Source of the DNA: Pseudomaricurvus sp050633365
GTDB taxonomy: Bacteria; Pseudomonadota; Gammaproteobacteria; Pseudomonadales; Cellvibrionaceae
Reading direction: 5' to 3'
Length of the DNA: 64,000 bases
Assembly (NCBI GenBank): GCA_050633365.1
Contig: JBOEGJ010000004.1
Span: 45,824-109,823 of the forward strand
Shown here piece by piece: positions 35,102 to 44,671 of this stretch. The notes below the pieces were generated by a model. The model had not been told where the DNA came from, did no database searches, and saw only the letters and a list, made by a program, of their open reading frames with translations. Position numbers and translations under genes: made by a program. How positions within the stretch are numbered: position 1 is the stretch's first letter; each line of letters opens with the position of its first letter.

Positions 35102-36232
35102 TTAACGGCGACGCTTTTTCGGCCCAGCCTGAGACGACTTCTGAGAGCCTCGAGCGCTTGGCTTGTTCTTGCCACTAGAACCTGTCTGTTTCTTTGCGCC
35201 GCCTCGGGTTTGTTCCGAGGCGCCACGGCGAGATGAGGCTGGCCCGCCCTGTGATTTCTTGTTGCTCGCGCTGGTTTTACGGCCGCCAGTCGAGGCGGAT
35301 TTCCCGGCTCTGCCAGAAGATTCTTTTTTTCCTTTGGTCGAACCTTTTGGATTGTTGTTGGAGCGACTTCCGTTGCCGCGACCACCTGAACTATTTCCTC
35401 CGGCGCCTTTCCCTCCACCAGCATGCCGAGATCGTCCATTGGACGATTTCTGTGAGCCGCTTCTTTGGCCGCCCCGCTTTTGCGAGCTTTTACGCCCCGC
35501 AGGGGCTTCAGAAGAAGAGTCTTCTACAGCCTCTAGCAGAACTTTGAATTCTTTCTCGGTCAGATCTCGCCACTCGCCAACCGGCAGGCCTTTGAGGTCG
35601 ATATTCATGATGCGGGTGCGCTCTAGACGAACCACGTCATAGCCAAAGTATTCACACATACGGCGAATCTGACGATTAAGGCCCTGCACCAAGGTGATTT
35701 TAAAGACCCTGGGGGCTTCTTTACTGACTTTGCATTTTTTGGTCTTGGTACCGAGTATGGGCACGCCGCCAGCCATGCCTTCGATAAAGTCATCGCGAAT
35801 GTTCTTATCGACAGTGACCAGATACTCTTTTTCGTGATCGTTGCCGGCGCGCAGAATCTTGTTCACCAGGTCGCCATTGTTGGTCAAAAAGATCAGCCCT
35901 TGAGAGTCTTTATCCAGGCGCCCAACGGGGAAAATACGGGTACTGTGACGAACAAAATCAACAATATTGTTGCGCTCGCTGCCTTCGGTGGTACTGACGA
36001 TACCCACCGGCTTGTTGACGGCAATGAAAATCAGGTCTTCGGCTTCGCGTGGTTCAATTAGCTGGCCGTTGACCTTAACACTGTCTCCGGGCACAACTCG
36101 GTCACCCACTGCTGCGCGCTTACCGTTGAGGTAGACGTTGCCTTGCTCAATAAATCGGTCGGCGTCTCGGCGTGAGCATATGCCGCTTTCACTGATGTAT
36201 TTATTGAGACGAATGGGGGAGGTATTGAGCAT
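35102..36232 (-). CDS. rluF: 23S rRNA pseudouridine synthase RluF with a long basic tail
   Basis: A 376-residue protein from ATG 36232. The first 240 residues closely follow RluF: S4 RNA-binding domain (LNKYISESGICSRRDADRFI), catalytic Asp in VGRLDKDSQGL, then AGNDHEKEYLVTVDK and LNRQIRRMCEYFGYDV. RluF modifies U2604 of 23S rRNA (and a tRNA-Tyr position). The last 130 or so residues are low complexity, rich in Ser, Gly, Lys and Arg and ending in KKRRR, much longer than the basic tail of the E. coli protein (290 residues). The tail is probably disordered and RNA binding. Converges on rlmE. Confidence 0.93.
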   Translation of the reverse strand: MLNTSPIRLNKYISESGICSRRDADRFIEQGNVYLNGKRAAVGDRVVPGDSVKVNGQLIEPREAEDLIFIAVNKPVGIVSTTEGSERNNIVDFVRHSTRIFPVGRLDKDSQGLIFLTNNGDLVNKILRAGNDHEKEYLVTVDKNIRDDFIEGMAGGVPILGTKTKKCKVSKEAPRVFKITLVQGLNRQIRRMCEYFGYDVVRLERTRIMNIDLKGLPVGEWRDLTEKEFKVLLEAVEDSSSEAPAGRKSSQKRGGQRSGSQKSSNGRSRHAGGGKGAGGNSSGGRGNGSRSNNNPKGSTKGKKESSGRAGKSASTGGRKTSASNKKSQGGPASSRRGASEQTRGGAKKQTGSSGKNKPSARGSQKSSQAGPKKRRR

Positions 36233-36567
36233 AGAGGTTAAGCTTGCTTGGGAGTGGACAAAGGGTTGGGCGGCTCTGGTCGACGGTACTGGCCGGTCGC
36301 TCTGATTAGCAGCACTGAAAAGTGTTGCGCCGAGCCGCTCACGACAAAGGGCAATTATAACGTACAACCGAGAGGTTTGTCCGTTACTTAGTTGTTTGCG
36401 GCTCCGATGCCCTGGCTAGAGTTGGTCATCTCAGTTCGCAGGTTCTTGCCTGTGGGGTGTGCAATCACTCCCGATTCAAGCAGTGGCGCTACTGTTGGGC
36501 TTATCTATAATAAAGAGTATCGTAGTCTCTGTTGTCGACCTTAGCTCAAGGGTTAAATCCTATTTGT
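36233..36567. other. Intergenic region before the split SBP gene
   Basis: No gene is visible. A TATAAT at 36506-36511 could be the -10 element for the gene at 36568, but no good -35 precedes it. Confidence 0.4.
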
Positions 36568-37950
36568 ATGTCCAGTCTCGGTGCATGTGTCTGCTTGCTA
36601 GCGGCTTCCTTTGCTCGAATTACGGTATTGCTGACAGCGAGCCTATTTGGTTTTTTTCAAGCTGCATTGGCGGCAGAGCCCGTCGTTGATGATTCTCGAC
36701 CCACCGTAACCTTCGTTTGTGAGGAGAGTTCAGAAAAAGCGATCTACCAGATCTCCAAAAACTATCTGACTACGATTTTCGATCAGTTGGGGCATCGCTA
36801 TATTCAGAAACACACGAACACTGGCGATGCATTGGACTTGCTTAGAGATGGAAAAGTGGATGGGGATTGTGCTCGCCTCGACGGCTTTCTTGAGCTCTCT
36901 GAGATTGATGGCTACGTGCCTATTGGTCCAGCGTATACGCAAATAGTTTTTTCTCGCTGGTTTATTCATCAGCCTAGCGCACCGCGAAAAGAGCTTCGTG
37001 TTGGCTACAACGCTAACGGATTGGTGCTGAAACACCATTTAATGAAAATGGGGTATGAAAAGCTCTTTCCCATTGATAGTTTGGAAGACTCTATTCAGCG
37101 TTTGCGCCAAGGTGAGTGGGACTTAATCGTGAATTACGGTCGTGCGATGAGTTTTCTGGACGAATCAAATGACTATACGGATATTCAAAAGAGCGATAGT
37201 TTTGTCACCTTGCCGGTGCGCCCCTATGTGACAAAACCCCTAGCGGAAAAACTTCGATCGCGCTGGACGGTAGCCGCGAAGGCCTACTTCCAAGAGGATG
37301 TCTCCGACGCAACCGTGCTAGTGGTTCCGAAAAGAAGTCGCGATAAGATCGTTTTTTCTTGTTCCGTCGATAGTGGTTCTAGTGTGTTTGAAATGTTTCG
37401 CAACTTATACAGTCGGCTATTTGAGTAGTTGGGGTATGACTATCAGCAAGTGTTTATGCCTCGTGCTCGAGAAACTCATGAATTGTCGCTAGGTCATGTT
37501 GATGGCAGTTGTGCGCGTACCAAGATGCATGCCGCTAATTTACCTAACGCAATTAGGGTCGATGCCATTATCGGCAGTACAAAAATACGGGTGTGGAGTT
37601 TGAACGCTACCGATGAGATCCGCTCGCTAGAGGATCTAAGGCCGGATCTTCGCATTGCCTACGTTAGAGACACGACCTTGATCGCCCGGAATTTGAAGGA
37701 TTATCGAGGTCAGTTAGTCCCCATAACGACGATGTTGACGGGCATCAAGATGTTGGCCGCGGGTCGCGTCGACTATTTGATAGGACTTGATAATGTCTAT
37801 CAGGCCTCGCTTGAAGAGACGACATTTCAATCGTCAATTTATGCCGTGGGCAGCATTGGTATGATTGAGGCCTACCCCTATTTTCATCGCAGCCGTTCTG
37901 ACCTGACAGAGCGCTTAGAGGCGCTTCTGCGAGACGAATCAAAAAGATAG
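36568..37950 (+). pseudogene. Tandem two-domain solute-binding protein, split by an in-frame amber codon
   Basis: One reading frame of 461 codons is interrupted only by TAG at 37426-37428. The N-terminal part has a signal peptide (from ATG 36568, ending near ALAAEP) and a first SBP domain (VTFVCEESS to VPKRSRDK). A second SBP domain starts before the stop (IVFSCSVDSGSS) and continues after it (LGYDYQQVF, HVDGSCAR, MLAAGRVDYLIG). Aligning the domains, IFDQLGHRY matches LFE-stop-LGYDY, so TAG replaces a Gln codon, as by a single C-to-T change. The 173 codons after the stop remain open, so the event is recent, is read through, or is a sequencing error. Confidence 0.75.
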
Positions 37951-38126
37951 GCGAGCTTGGCTTTTTTCTGACTGAGCTGGATCCTAATTTAGTCGTAGCG
38001 CTGTTGTGAAGCATGCCATTATCGAGCGAAACCCTTCTTTGCTCTTCTTGAGACGGACTTACTGTTTTTGTTTTCAATACCGTCTATAGTCACGGCTGGA
38101 CAATGAAATGAGTCGGGAGTCTCCTA

Positions 38127-38726
38127 GTGAAAAAATCATTTATCTCTGCACTGAGCTTGATGTTGATGTCGGTATTCATCGTTGGTTGTGCCAGTGGTGT
38201 CAGTATCGACAGCGATCACAAGGTGGGTATTAATTTCGCCGAATTGAAAACCTATCGCTGGCACGACAAAAGCTCGGCGGCAAAAGACTATCACGGTAAC
38301 GATATACTCGATGGTCGTATTCGTGCTGCCGTAGACAAAGAGCTTCAAGCAAAAGGCTTCTTGTTGGTCGGTTCAGAAACCGCAGACTTTTCGGTCAATT
38401 ACAGTGTCACCACTCAAGAGAAAACTGATATTCGCAGTTACGACACCTACAGTGGTATGAGTCCAGGGTTTGCTATGGGATACGGTCGCGCGGGTTACCG
38501 ATATGGCTACAGTATTGGCTATAGCAGCGCTCCAGAAGTTCGTACCGTGCACTATGAAGAGGGGACTTTTGTGGTCGACGTGGTCGATAGTGATGACAAG
38601 CTGATCTGGCGCGGCAGTGCCGAAGGGCGCTTGAAGAAAAATCTTACCGTCGAAGAGAAACGCCAGGGCATTAAAGACGTGGTTGAGAAGGTAATGATGA
38701 ATTATCCGCCGGAACCAGCTCAATAA
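38127..38726 (+). CDS. DUF4136 lipoprotein
   Basis: A 199-residue exported protein starting with GTG, with a GGAG site 7 bp upstream. The signal peptide ends in the lipobox IVGC (Cys21), so it is a predicted outer- or inner-membrane lipoprotein. The mature part has the DUF4136 pattern: FAELKTYRWHD near the start, GRIRAAVDKELQAKGF, a Gly/Tyr-rich middle (GYGRAGYRYGYSIGY) and VVDSDDKLIWRGSAEGRL. Function of the family is unknown. A terminator follows directly. Confidence 0.85.
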   Translation: MKKSFISALSLMLMSVFIVGCASGVSIDSDHKVGINFAELKTYRWHDKSSAAKDYHGNDILDGRIRAAVDKELQAKGFLLVGSETADFSVNYSVTTQEKTDIRSYDTYSGMSPGFAMGYGRAGYRYGYSIGYSSAPEVRTVHYEEGTFVVDVVDSDDKLIWRGSAEGRLKKNLTVEEKRQGIKDVVEKVMMNYPPEPAQ

Positions 38727-38754
38727 CCTAGAGCCAAAAGAAAGAATGAAAACT

Positions 38755-38782
38755 AAAGCCAGGGCCAATCCCTGGCTTTTTT
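38755..38782 (+). terminator. Terminator after the DUF4136 gene
   Basis: AAAGCCAGGG / CCCTGGCTTT stem, 5-nt loop and six T residues. Confidence 0.9.
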
Positions 38783-39011
38783 GTGGGCGATTGAAAATTT
38801 TGTCGCGATTTGAAGCTCAAGAGTTAGCTCAGTGAGTTCTGATAAGTTACCGGGAAAGACCGCTTTGAGCTATCGCACAAACTCTCGGAACTAACCGACT
38901 ATGATTAGACTCTCAGCGGTTAGTGTTAACGAGAAAGGTTAACCACAATGGCCGTCCACAGGAGGGCCTGCCGATCTCGATTAATGGTTATTCTAGAGGA
39001 GAATTTGTCCC

Positions 39012-39566
39012 ATGAAACGTCATTATTACATCAGTGATTCATTGAAAGAATTGGTTGAGGTTGAAGAAGAGCTTGAGAGTGAAGGGGTCACCCAAGCCCA
39101 AATTCATGTGTTGAGCGATGACGACCGAGCGGTTGAACAGCACAATCTCAATGAAGTTGAAGCGGTACTAAAACAAGACGTTGTTCACTCCATGGAGGTC
39201 GGCGCTTTGATCGGTGTTGGCTTTGCGGCGCTTATTCTTGCACTGGTCTATATTTCCGGCATAGCGCAAACCACGGGTTGGATACCGTTTATTTTTCTCG
39301 CCATTGTGGTCTTGGGCTTTTGCGCCTGGGAAGGCGGTTTGTTCGGTATTCAAGTCCCCCACGCCGAGTTTCAACGATTTAAAGAGGCGCTCAATACAGG
39401 AAAGCACGTGCTCTTTATCGATATTCGCGAGGCGCAAGAGGCTTTGCTGTCGCGGGTGATAGATGCTCATCCTACTCTCGAATTGGCAGGAACCGGCTCA
39501 GCGACACCAGAAATGGTGGTGTCGGCCCAAGATCGTATGAAGGCCTTCATCAAATCAATGCCATAG
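39012..39566 (+). CDS. Small two-helix membrane protein, function unknown
   Basis: A 184-residue protein with an acidic, possibly coiled N-terminal domain (residues 1-55), two adjacent membrane helices (about 62-83 and 90-108, with GALIGVGFAALILALV and FIFLAIVVLGFCAWEGG) and a soluble C-terminal domain with HVLFIDIREAQEALL. The arrangement resembles DUF1269-like or general-stress-type membrane proteins, but I do not assign it firmly. An AGAGGAGA ribosome site precedes the ATG. Upstream, an inverted repeat ACTAACCG/CGGTTAGT (38890-38924) may be regulatory. Confidence 0.65.
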   Translation: MKRHYYISDSLKELVEVEEELESEGVTQAQIHVLSDDDRAVEQHNLNEVEAVLKQDVVHSMEVGALIGVGFAALILALVYISGIAQTTGWIPFIFLAIVVLGFCAWEGGLFGIQVPHAEFQRFKEALNTGKHVLFIDIREAQEALLSRVIDAHPTLELAGTGSATPEMVVSAQDRMKAFIKSMP

Positions 39567-39654
39567 GCGTGGGTTAAAAGCGTCTTTGAGGCTCGGATTA
39601 AGTGCTCGGGCCTCAATTTGACGCCTAATGTCGAGATTAATCTGTCTGACTCTC

Positions 39655-39672
39655 TCTATACTGGACGGTATA
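39655..39672 (+). promoter_or_regulatory. Promoter-like element TCTATACTGGACGGTAT before the DUF3604 gene
   Basis: Near-identical to 5113-5130 before an SBP gene. TATACT would be the -10 element, placing the start near 39669, about 57 nt before the ATG. Confidence 0.4.
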
Positions 39673-39725
39673 AGTTTAATAACGCTGTTTGCCGACCTAA
39701 TAATTGATAAAAAGAGAGTTGAGAC

Positions 39726-41633
39726 ATGCCTAATCGCCTTTTTCAGATCGGACTTCTGTCCGCCAGTGTTGCCTTTGCCCAACTAAGTCTCGCCCAAACC
39801 AATACTGCTGCTGAGGGCGAAGTTTACCAAGAGCCGACACAAGTGCTTTTTGGCGACACGCATCTTCATACCTCCTATTCATTTGATGCCTTCCTGAATA
39901 AAAATCACTCAGCCGACCCCGATACCGCCTATCGCTACGCCAAAGGCATGCCGGTGATTCACCCCTACCATCGAGCGCGTGTCAAAATCGATACGCCACT
40001 GGATTTCTTGTTGGTCTCGGATCACGCCGAACTCTTAGGCGCCATGCGTGCAGTTAAAGAGGGAAAAGAGCAGTTTGATGACATCGGTTGGTGGGCGTCA
40101 ATCAAACGGTGGTTTGTCATTAAGGCCCTAATCGAGGCGATGGAAGGCGAGGGGGGTAGCGAGGTATTTACCAAAATCCTGCCCAAAGCGCCGTCGCAGC
40201 CAGGCTCTGATCCGGTTCAAGATCCCAATAACGAATTGAATACGCCCTTTGGCAACGTGGACAAAATGTCTCGCACCGCCTGGGACGATATCGTTAATAT
40301 CGCCGATCGTCACAACGAGCCGGGTAAATTCACGACCCTCATAGGCTGGGAATGGAGCTCTATTCCGGTCGGCGCGAATTTACACCGTGTGGTGATGAGT
40401 CCCAATGGTGGTGACGCCGCCAAGAGTTACATTCCTTTTGGCTCTGATCAGAGTCAGTATCCCCAAGATCTTTGGAACTGGTTGGAGCAGACAGGTAAAG
40501 ACAGCGGTTCCGAATTTATCGCCATTCCCCACAATTCAAACATCTCCAATGGTTATATGTTTGCCGAGACCACCTTAAAAGGTGCTCCAATTACCGCCGA
40601 GTACGCGCGTACCCGTATGGAGTGGGAGCCGGTTGTCGAAATGACGCAAATCAAAGGCGACTCCGAGACGCATGCCTCGCTATCCCCCGAAGATGAGTTT
40701 GCGGATTTTGAAACCTATGAGCACTACATTACCCAAGAGGCGATGAAAGGTGAGGCAACCAAGGCCGACTATGTGCGCTCGGCGCTAAAAACTGGATTGG
40801 CGTTGGAGCAAAGCGTCGGCGTCAACCCCTACAAGTTCGGCTTTATTGGTTCGACGGATTCACACACGGGTCTTTCGAGTGCTGAAGAATCGAATTTCTG
40901 GGGCAAGATGGCAACCGACTCAACGCCGGAGACCAAACTCAGCGGAAAAATTGGCCGCAGCGAAACTACGGGGTGGAGCATGTCCGCTTCCGGTTTGGCT
41001 GCCGTTTGGGCCAAAGACAATACTCGTGAAGAAATATTCGCCGCCTTCAAGCGCAAAGAAGTCTACGCCACCACAGGCCCTCGATTGGGTGTGAGAATGT
41101 TCGCCGGTTGGGATTTCCCTGAAGGCGCTGAAGACTCAAAAACCCTAGCGGATATAGGCTATAACAAGGGGGTTCCCATGGGTTCCGACCTGACCGGAGC
41201 CAGTGACAATCAGGTACCTCAATTGTTGATTCGTGCCAATAAGGACCCCAAGGGTGCAAACCTTGATCGCGTGCAGGTGGTGAAAGGTTGGGTGGATGCG
41301 CAAGGTGAAACCCACGAAAAAGTTTTCGACGTGGCTTGGTCCGATGATCGTGTGAAAGGTGCGGATGGTAAGCTGCCGGCGATTACCTCGACGGTGGATC
41401 TAGAAACCGCCAGTTACGACAATCGCTTTGGTGCCTCGCAATTATCAACTCTGTGGCAAGATCCGCAATTTGATGCCTCTCAGCGTACTTTCTACTACGT
41501 GCGAGTGTTAGAGATCCCCACGCCGCGTCATTCGACGATGGATGCCGTTGCGCTGCAAGATCAACCCGATGCGCGCTATGCCACCACCGTGCAAGAGCGA
41601 GCCTATACCTCTCCAGTTTGGTACACGCCTTAA
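39726..41633 (+). CDS. DUF3604 family exported PHP-like metallohydrolase
   Basis: A 635-residue protein with a signal peptide (about 1-23, ending LSLAQT). The mature enzyme opens with LFGDTHLHTSYSFDA, a His-x-His metal motif as in PHP phosphoesterases. VSDHAELLG, FIAIPHNSN and FIGSTDSHTG supply further likely metal ligands in the same order as in that fold. DUF3604 proteins are common in marine Gammaproteobacteria, often periplasmic, and have no proven substrate. The gene stands alone, with a promoter-like element upstream and a long hairpin downstream. Confidence 0.85.
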   Translation: MPNRLFQIGLLSASVAFAQLSLAQTNTAAEGEVYQEPTQVLFGDTHLHTSYSFDAFLNKNHSADPDTAYRYAKGMPVIHPYHRARVKIDTPLDFLLVSDHAELLGAMRAVKEGKEQFDDIGWWASIKRWFVIKALIEAMEGEGGSEVFTKILPKAPSQPGSDPVQDPNNELNTPFGNVDKMSRTAWDDIVNIADRHNEPGKFTTLIGWEWSSIPVGANLHRVVMSPNGGDAAKSYIPFGSDQSQYPQDLWNWLEQTGKDSGSEFIAIPHNSNISNGYMFAETTLKGAPITAEYARTRMEWEPVVEMTQIKGDSETHASLSPEDEFADFETYEHYITQEAMKGEATKADYVRSALKTGLALEQSVGVNPYKFGFIGSTDSHTGLSSAEESNFWGKMATDSTPETKLSGKIGRSETTGWSMSASGLAAVWAKDNTREEIFAAFKRKEVYATTGPRLGVRMFAGWDFPEGAEDSKTLADIGYNKGVPMGSDLTGASDNQVPQLLIRANKDPKGANLDRVQVVKGWVDAQGETHEKVFDVAWSDDRVKGADGKLPAITSTVDLETASYDNRFGASQLSTLWQDPQFDASQRTFYYVRVLEIPTPRHSTMDAVALQDQPDARYATTVQERAYTSPVWYTP

Positions 41634-41645
41634 GTCTTTGCTGCG

Positions 41646-41683
41646 AATCAAAAGTCCTTATAAAACCATAAGGACTTTTGATT
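41646..41683. terminator. Long hairpin after the DUF3604 gene
   Basis: Perfect 16-bp arms (AATCAAAAGTCCTTAT and its complement) with a 6-nt loop; T-runs inside the 3' arm support termination on either strand. Confidence 0.75.
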
Positions 41684-41894
41684 TCTGTTGTTAGACCCTT
41701 CTTACTACAATCGCGTTTTACTCTTATCCTTAGGCCGCTTGGGGTTTTCTTTCGCCCAGTGTTTGTGCCTATGGTGAAATTCGCGCTGTGGTTTAAGCTT
41801 AAATCATGGATCTCGCTTAAATCGGCTCGCTTGTTGGCTCTTAGTCTTTTACATCAGTCGGCAGATAAAGCGGCACAGCTGCCCGAGGTGGTAC

Positions 41895-43316
41895 ATGGTT
41901 GTCAGCGTCTTTGATTTATTCAGTGTGGGGATTGGGCCCTCCAGCTCACACACCGTTGGTCCCATGCGGGCGGCCAATCGGTTTCTTGCGGCGTTCGCTT
42001 CGCTGGAACTCTCTTCACAAACCTTATCTCTACGAGTGACGCTCTATGGCTCTTTGGCTGCCACGGGAGACGGGCACGGTACGCCCCAGGCAGTGATCTT
42101 AGGATTGCTTGGGCATGAACCGGAAAACATCAATCCAGACAAGGTCGATCATTATCTTGAGTCGGTTGAAAAGAGCGGTAAGATCATCACTCAAACGGGT
42201 CAAGAATTTCACTTTGATAAAACGCGAATTTCACCAGAGCTGCGTGTTTTACCTTTCCATCCAAATGGCATGAAAATTCAAGCGCTGGATCAAACCGGGC
42301 ATGAAGTACTCAAGAAAGTTTATTTTTCCGTGGGTGGTGGATTTGTTGTAGAGACAGAGACTGAATCCGATATGGACGTGTCTGTCGACAAAAGCGCTCA
42401 ATCACCTGACCACAAAAGTCACGCTCTAGACTTTGGCAGTGGCGAAGACTTGTTGAACCTCTGTCGAATTCAAAACATATCAATTGCAGAACTCATGCGT
42501 CGACGCGAGCAAGAACTCTACTGCGCAGCGGAAGATCCTGAACAACAAATACGTCAACAACTGCATAACATTTGGTCGGTGATGCAATCTTGCGTTGAGC
42601 GAGGCCTAACGCAGCAAGGCGTTTTACCGGGAAGGTTGCAGGTGAAGCGCCGCGCCGCTTTACTTTTTTCAGAGCTCAATCGTAAAGGCAAAGATCACCG
42701 GTCAGATCCTTTGCATGTCATGGATTGGGTGAACCTCTATGCATTAGCGGTGAGTGAAGAGAACGCCGCCGGCGGCCGTGTAGTGACTGCGCCAACCAAC
42801 GGCGCCGCCGGAATTATTCCTGCAGTTTTGCATTACTATCGTGATTTTGTCGACAGCTATCAGCCACAGGGAGTCGAAGACTTTTTACTCACGGCCGCCG
42901 CCATCGGTTCTTTGTATAAGATGAATGCCTCCATCTCTGGCGCCGAAGTCGGTTGCCAAGGAGAGGTGGGTTCCGCTTGTTCCATGGCCGCGGCGGGATT
43001 GACCGCGGTACTAGGCGGTACACCAGAGCAAATTGAATACGCCGCTGAAATCGCTATGGAGCACAATCTTGGTTTAACCTGCGATCCCATTGAGGGCTTG
43101 GTTCAAGTGCCTTGCATTGAGCGCAATGCCATAGCTTCAGTTAAGGCGATTAATGCTTCTCGCATGGCCTTACAAAGTAATGGTGAACATTGTGTGTCAC
43201 TTGATGAGGTTATCAAAACCATGAGAGAAACCGGCCGAGACATGAGCCAGAAGTATAAAGAGACCGCCACTGGCGGTTTGGCCGTCGAGGTGCCGGTGCG
43301 CATCATTGAGTGTTAG
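41895..43316 (+). CDS. sdaA: L-serine dehydratase (iron-sulfur, single chain)
   Basis: A 473-residue L-serine ammonia-lyase of the [4Fe-4S] type. The N-terminal beta domain opens with SVFDLFSVGIGPSSSHTVGPMRAA; the alpha domain has the cluster region GAEVGCQGEVGSACSMAAAGL, a third cysteine in LTCDPIEGLVQVPC and APTNGAAGIIPAV. It converts L-serine to pyruvate and ammonia in the cytoplasm. The middle contains a short acidic insertion (ETETESDMDVSVDKS) of unclear effect. The gene stands alone. Confidence 0.95.
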   Translation: MVVSVFDLFSVGIGPSSSHTVGPMRAANRFLAAFASLELSSQTLSLRVTLYGSLAATGDGHGTPQAVILGLLGHEPENINPDKVDHYLESVEKSGKIITQTGQEFHFDKTRISPELRVLPFHPNGMKIQALDQTGHEVLKKVYFSVGGGFVVETETESDMDVSVDKSAQSPDHKSHALDFGSGEDLLNLCRIQNISIAELMRRREQELYCAAEDPEQQIRQQLHNIWSVMQSCVERGLTQQGVLPGRLQVKRRAALLFSELNRKGKDHRSDPLHVMDWVNLYALAVSEENAAGGRVVTAPTNGAAGIIPAVLHYYRDFVDSYQPQGVEDFLLTAAAIGSLYKMNASISGAEVGCQGEVGSACSMAAAGLTAVLGGTPEQIEYAAEIAMEHNLGLTCDPIEGLVQVPCIERNAIASVKAINASRMALQSNGEHCVSLDEVIKTMRETGRDMSQKYKETATGGLAVEVPVRIIEC

Positions 43317-43325
43317 TGATTCCGT

Positions 43326-43381
43326 CTCAACAATTCTTTCTCAACTATTTTTTCTCAGCTATTCTGTCTCAACTATTCTAA
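43326..43381. repeat. Four tandem 14-bp imperfect repeats
   Basis: Four head-to-tail copies of about CTCAACTATTCTNT begin just after sdaA. Further along (43469-43510) a second degenerate 16-bp motif around TTGGTGCTTTGATTG is duplicated. No coding potential. Confidence 0.75.
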
Positions 43382-43525
43382 TGAGCAGCGCTATGCGTCG
43401 TTTAGGTGAAACCGAAAATTCTCGAAGCAGTTTGATCCAAAAAAGAGAATCCTAACATCTAGCTGATCGTTTGGTGCTTTGATTGCTTGGTACTTTGAAC
43501 GTTTGATCGTATAGCGTGGAGTTTA

Positions 43526-44188
43526 TCACTTATTGGATTTACTAAATAAGTTTATATAGGCAGCTTCTACCTTGGGAAGAGCCCATTCAAATTCATCGTT
43601 TAGGTAGCTGTGAAGGGGAATACTGATTTCGTTTTCAGAGCATATCGTTAGAGTGTCTGCATAATTGGTATGAACGAGGTCCAATCGCGATTTCATCCAA
43701 TAGGTGACATCTTTGCGTTGCGCCGATGTCATGCGAAGTGCGCTCTCTTCTGATGGCGCCCAGACGATACTTTTAAACTTTGGAATGATCACACCTTCAA
43801 ATGCGGGAATCCCTTTAATACCGATGACCGCTAATTGCTCTCCAGCTTTAGTGCAGTTTTCCTGTGCGGCGCTGGAGGTAATTCTCGACCAATTCAAATG
43901 GATGACAGCGGGTTTTATTTGCCTTAGCTGAGCGTGATGCTTAACGACGTCTGAGTGCCTGATGATGTCGAGGGCGACGCCGCCTTGTTGGAGTAAATTG
44001 AGCGCTCTATTGCCTGGCATAACTTGCAGTTCGGCATCTAAACCTTGATCTTGCAAGGCGCTAACGATTCGCTCTGCCAAGCCGGGCATGTTGTTATAGG
44101 CGGTATTTCCGATGGCGACAGGAAATTCACTGGCGTGAACCTGAGCGATAAGAGCCCAGGGAAGCAACCACTTTACAAGCGTGGGCAT
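43526..44188 (-). CDS. Small periplasmic solute-binding-like protein (SBP paralogue)
   Basis: A 220-residue exported protein: a short signal peptide (about 1-20, ending VHAS) followed by a PBP2-type sequence with FPVAIGNTAYNNMPGLAERI, LDAELQVMPGNRAL and a C-terminal DLVHTNYADTL. It is shorter than the other SBP genes in the window (257-298 residues) and more divergent. No transport genes are nearby. The protein may bind a small ligand or be a degraded copy; sequence does not show which. Confidence 0.65.
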   Translation of the reverse strand: MPTLVKWLLPWALIAQVHASEFPVAIGNTAYNNMPGLAERIVSALQDQGLDAELQVMPGNRALNLLQQGGVALDIIRHSDVVKHHAQLRQIKPAVIHLNWSRITSSAAQENCTKAGEQLAVIGIKGIPAFEGVIIPKFKSIVWAPSEESALRMTSAQRKDVTYWMKSRLDLVHTNYADTLTICSENEISIPLHSYLNDEFEWALPKVEAAYINLFSKSNK

Positions 44189-44374
44189 AAAACTCTTTCC
44201 ATAGGAGCGGGGATTAATCTTCGACGGCGGCTAGTGTTGGGACAAGTGTATCCGAGATAGATTGATACGTTAAGCTAATCGATTGTTTTAGCAAGCCTAT
44301 TCTTCTGTCGCTATGGCATTGAGAGGGCTTCTGGGCTTTTTCCCGTTCGACATAGGCTGAAAAAGTTTTGAGGT

Positions 44375-44671
44375 CTAATCGGGTGATTTACTCGCGCTTT
44401 TTAGGGTGGGATTGACGAACAACTGAAGGATTCCACAGGCGGATAATAGTCCTAGCCATGCAAAGCCACTTTGCAATGGCGGCAGTACCCGATTTAGACA
44501 ATAGAGCCCCAGTATCGATACCAGTATCCAGAGCGCGATAAAAAACACGACAAAAACACGGGTTTTAAGTGGTTTGCCGAAAGGCCAATGACCATTACCG
44601 AGCGCAGCTCTTAAGCTATGAATACTCAGCCACGCGGCAAGACCTGCGATCATCCAAACCACGAAAATCAT
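44375..44671 (-). CDS. Small membrane protein of the PepSY operon (DUF3325-like)
   Basis: A 98-residue protein from ATG 44671, which overlaps the stop of the PepSY gene (ATGA type). Three membrane helices are predicted: about 3-20, 36-58 and 68-88. Position, size and topology fit the DUF3325 proteins that usually end DUF3649-PepSY operons in gammaproteobacteria. The frame is open upstream to 44806, but that part lies inside the PepSY gene and has no membrane character. Role in siderophore or iron handling is inferred from context. Confidence 0.7.
   Translation of the reverse strand: MIFVVWMIAGLAAWLSIHSLRAALGNGHWPFGKPLKTRVFVVFFIALWILVSILGLYCLNRVLPPLQSGFAWLGLLSACGILQLFVNPTLKSASKSPD

Noticed and set aside
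35163..35642. 159-codon plus-strand frame opposite the rluF tail
   Set aside because: It is Pro/Leu-rich low-complexity sequence produced by reading the Ser/Gly/Lys tail backward.
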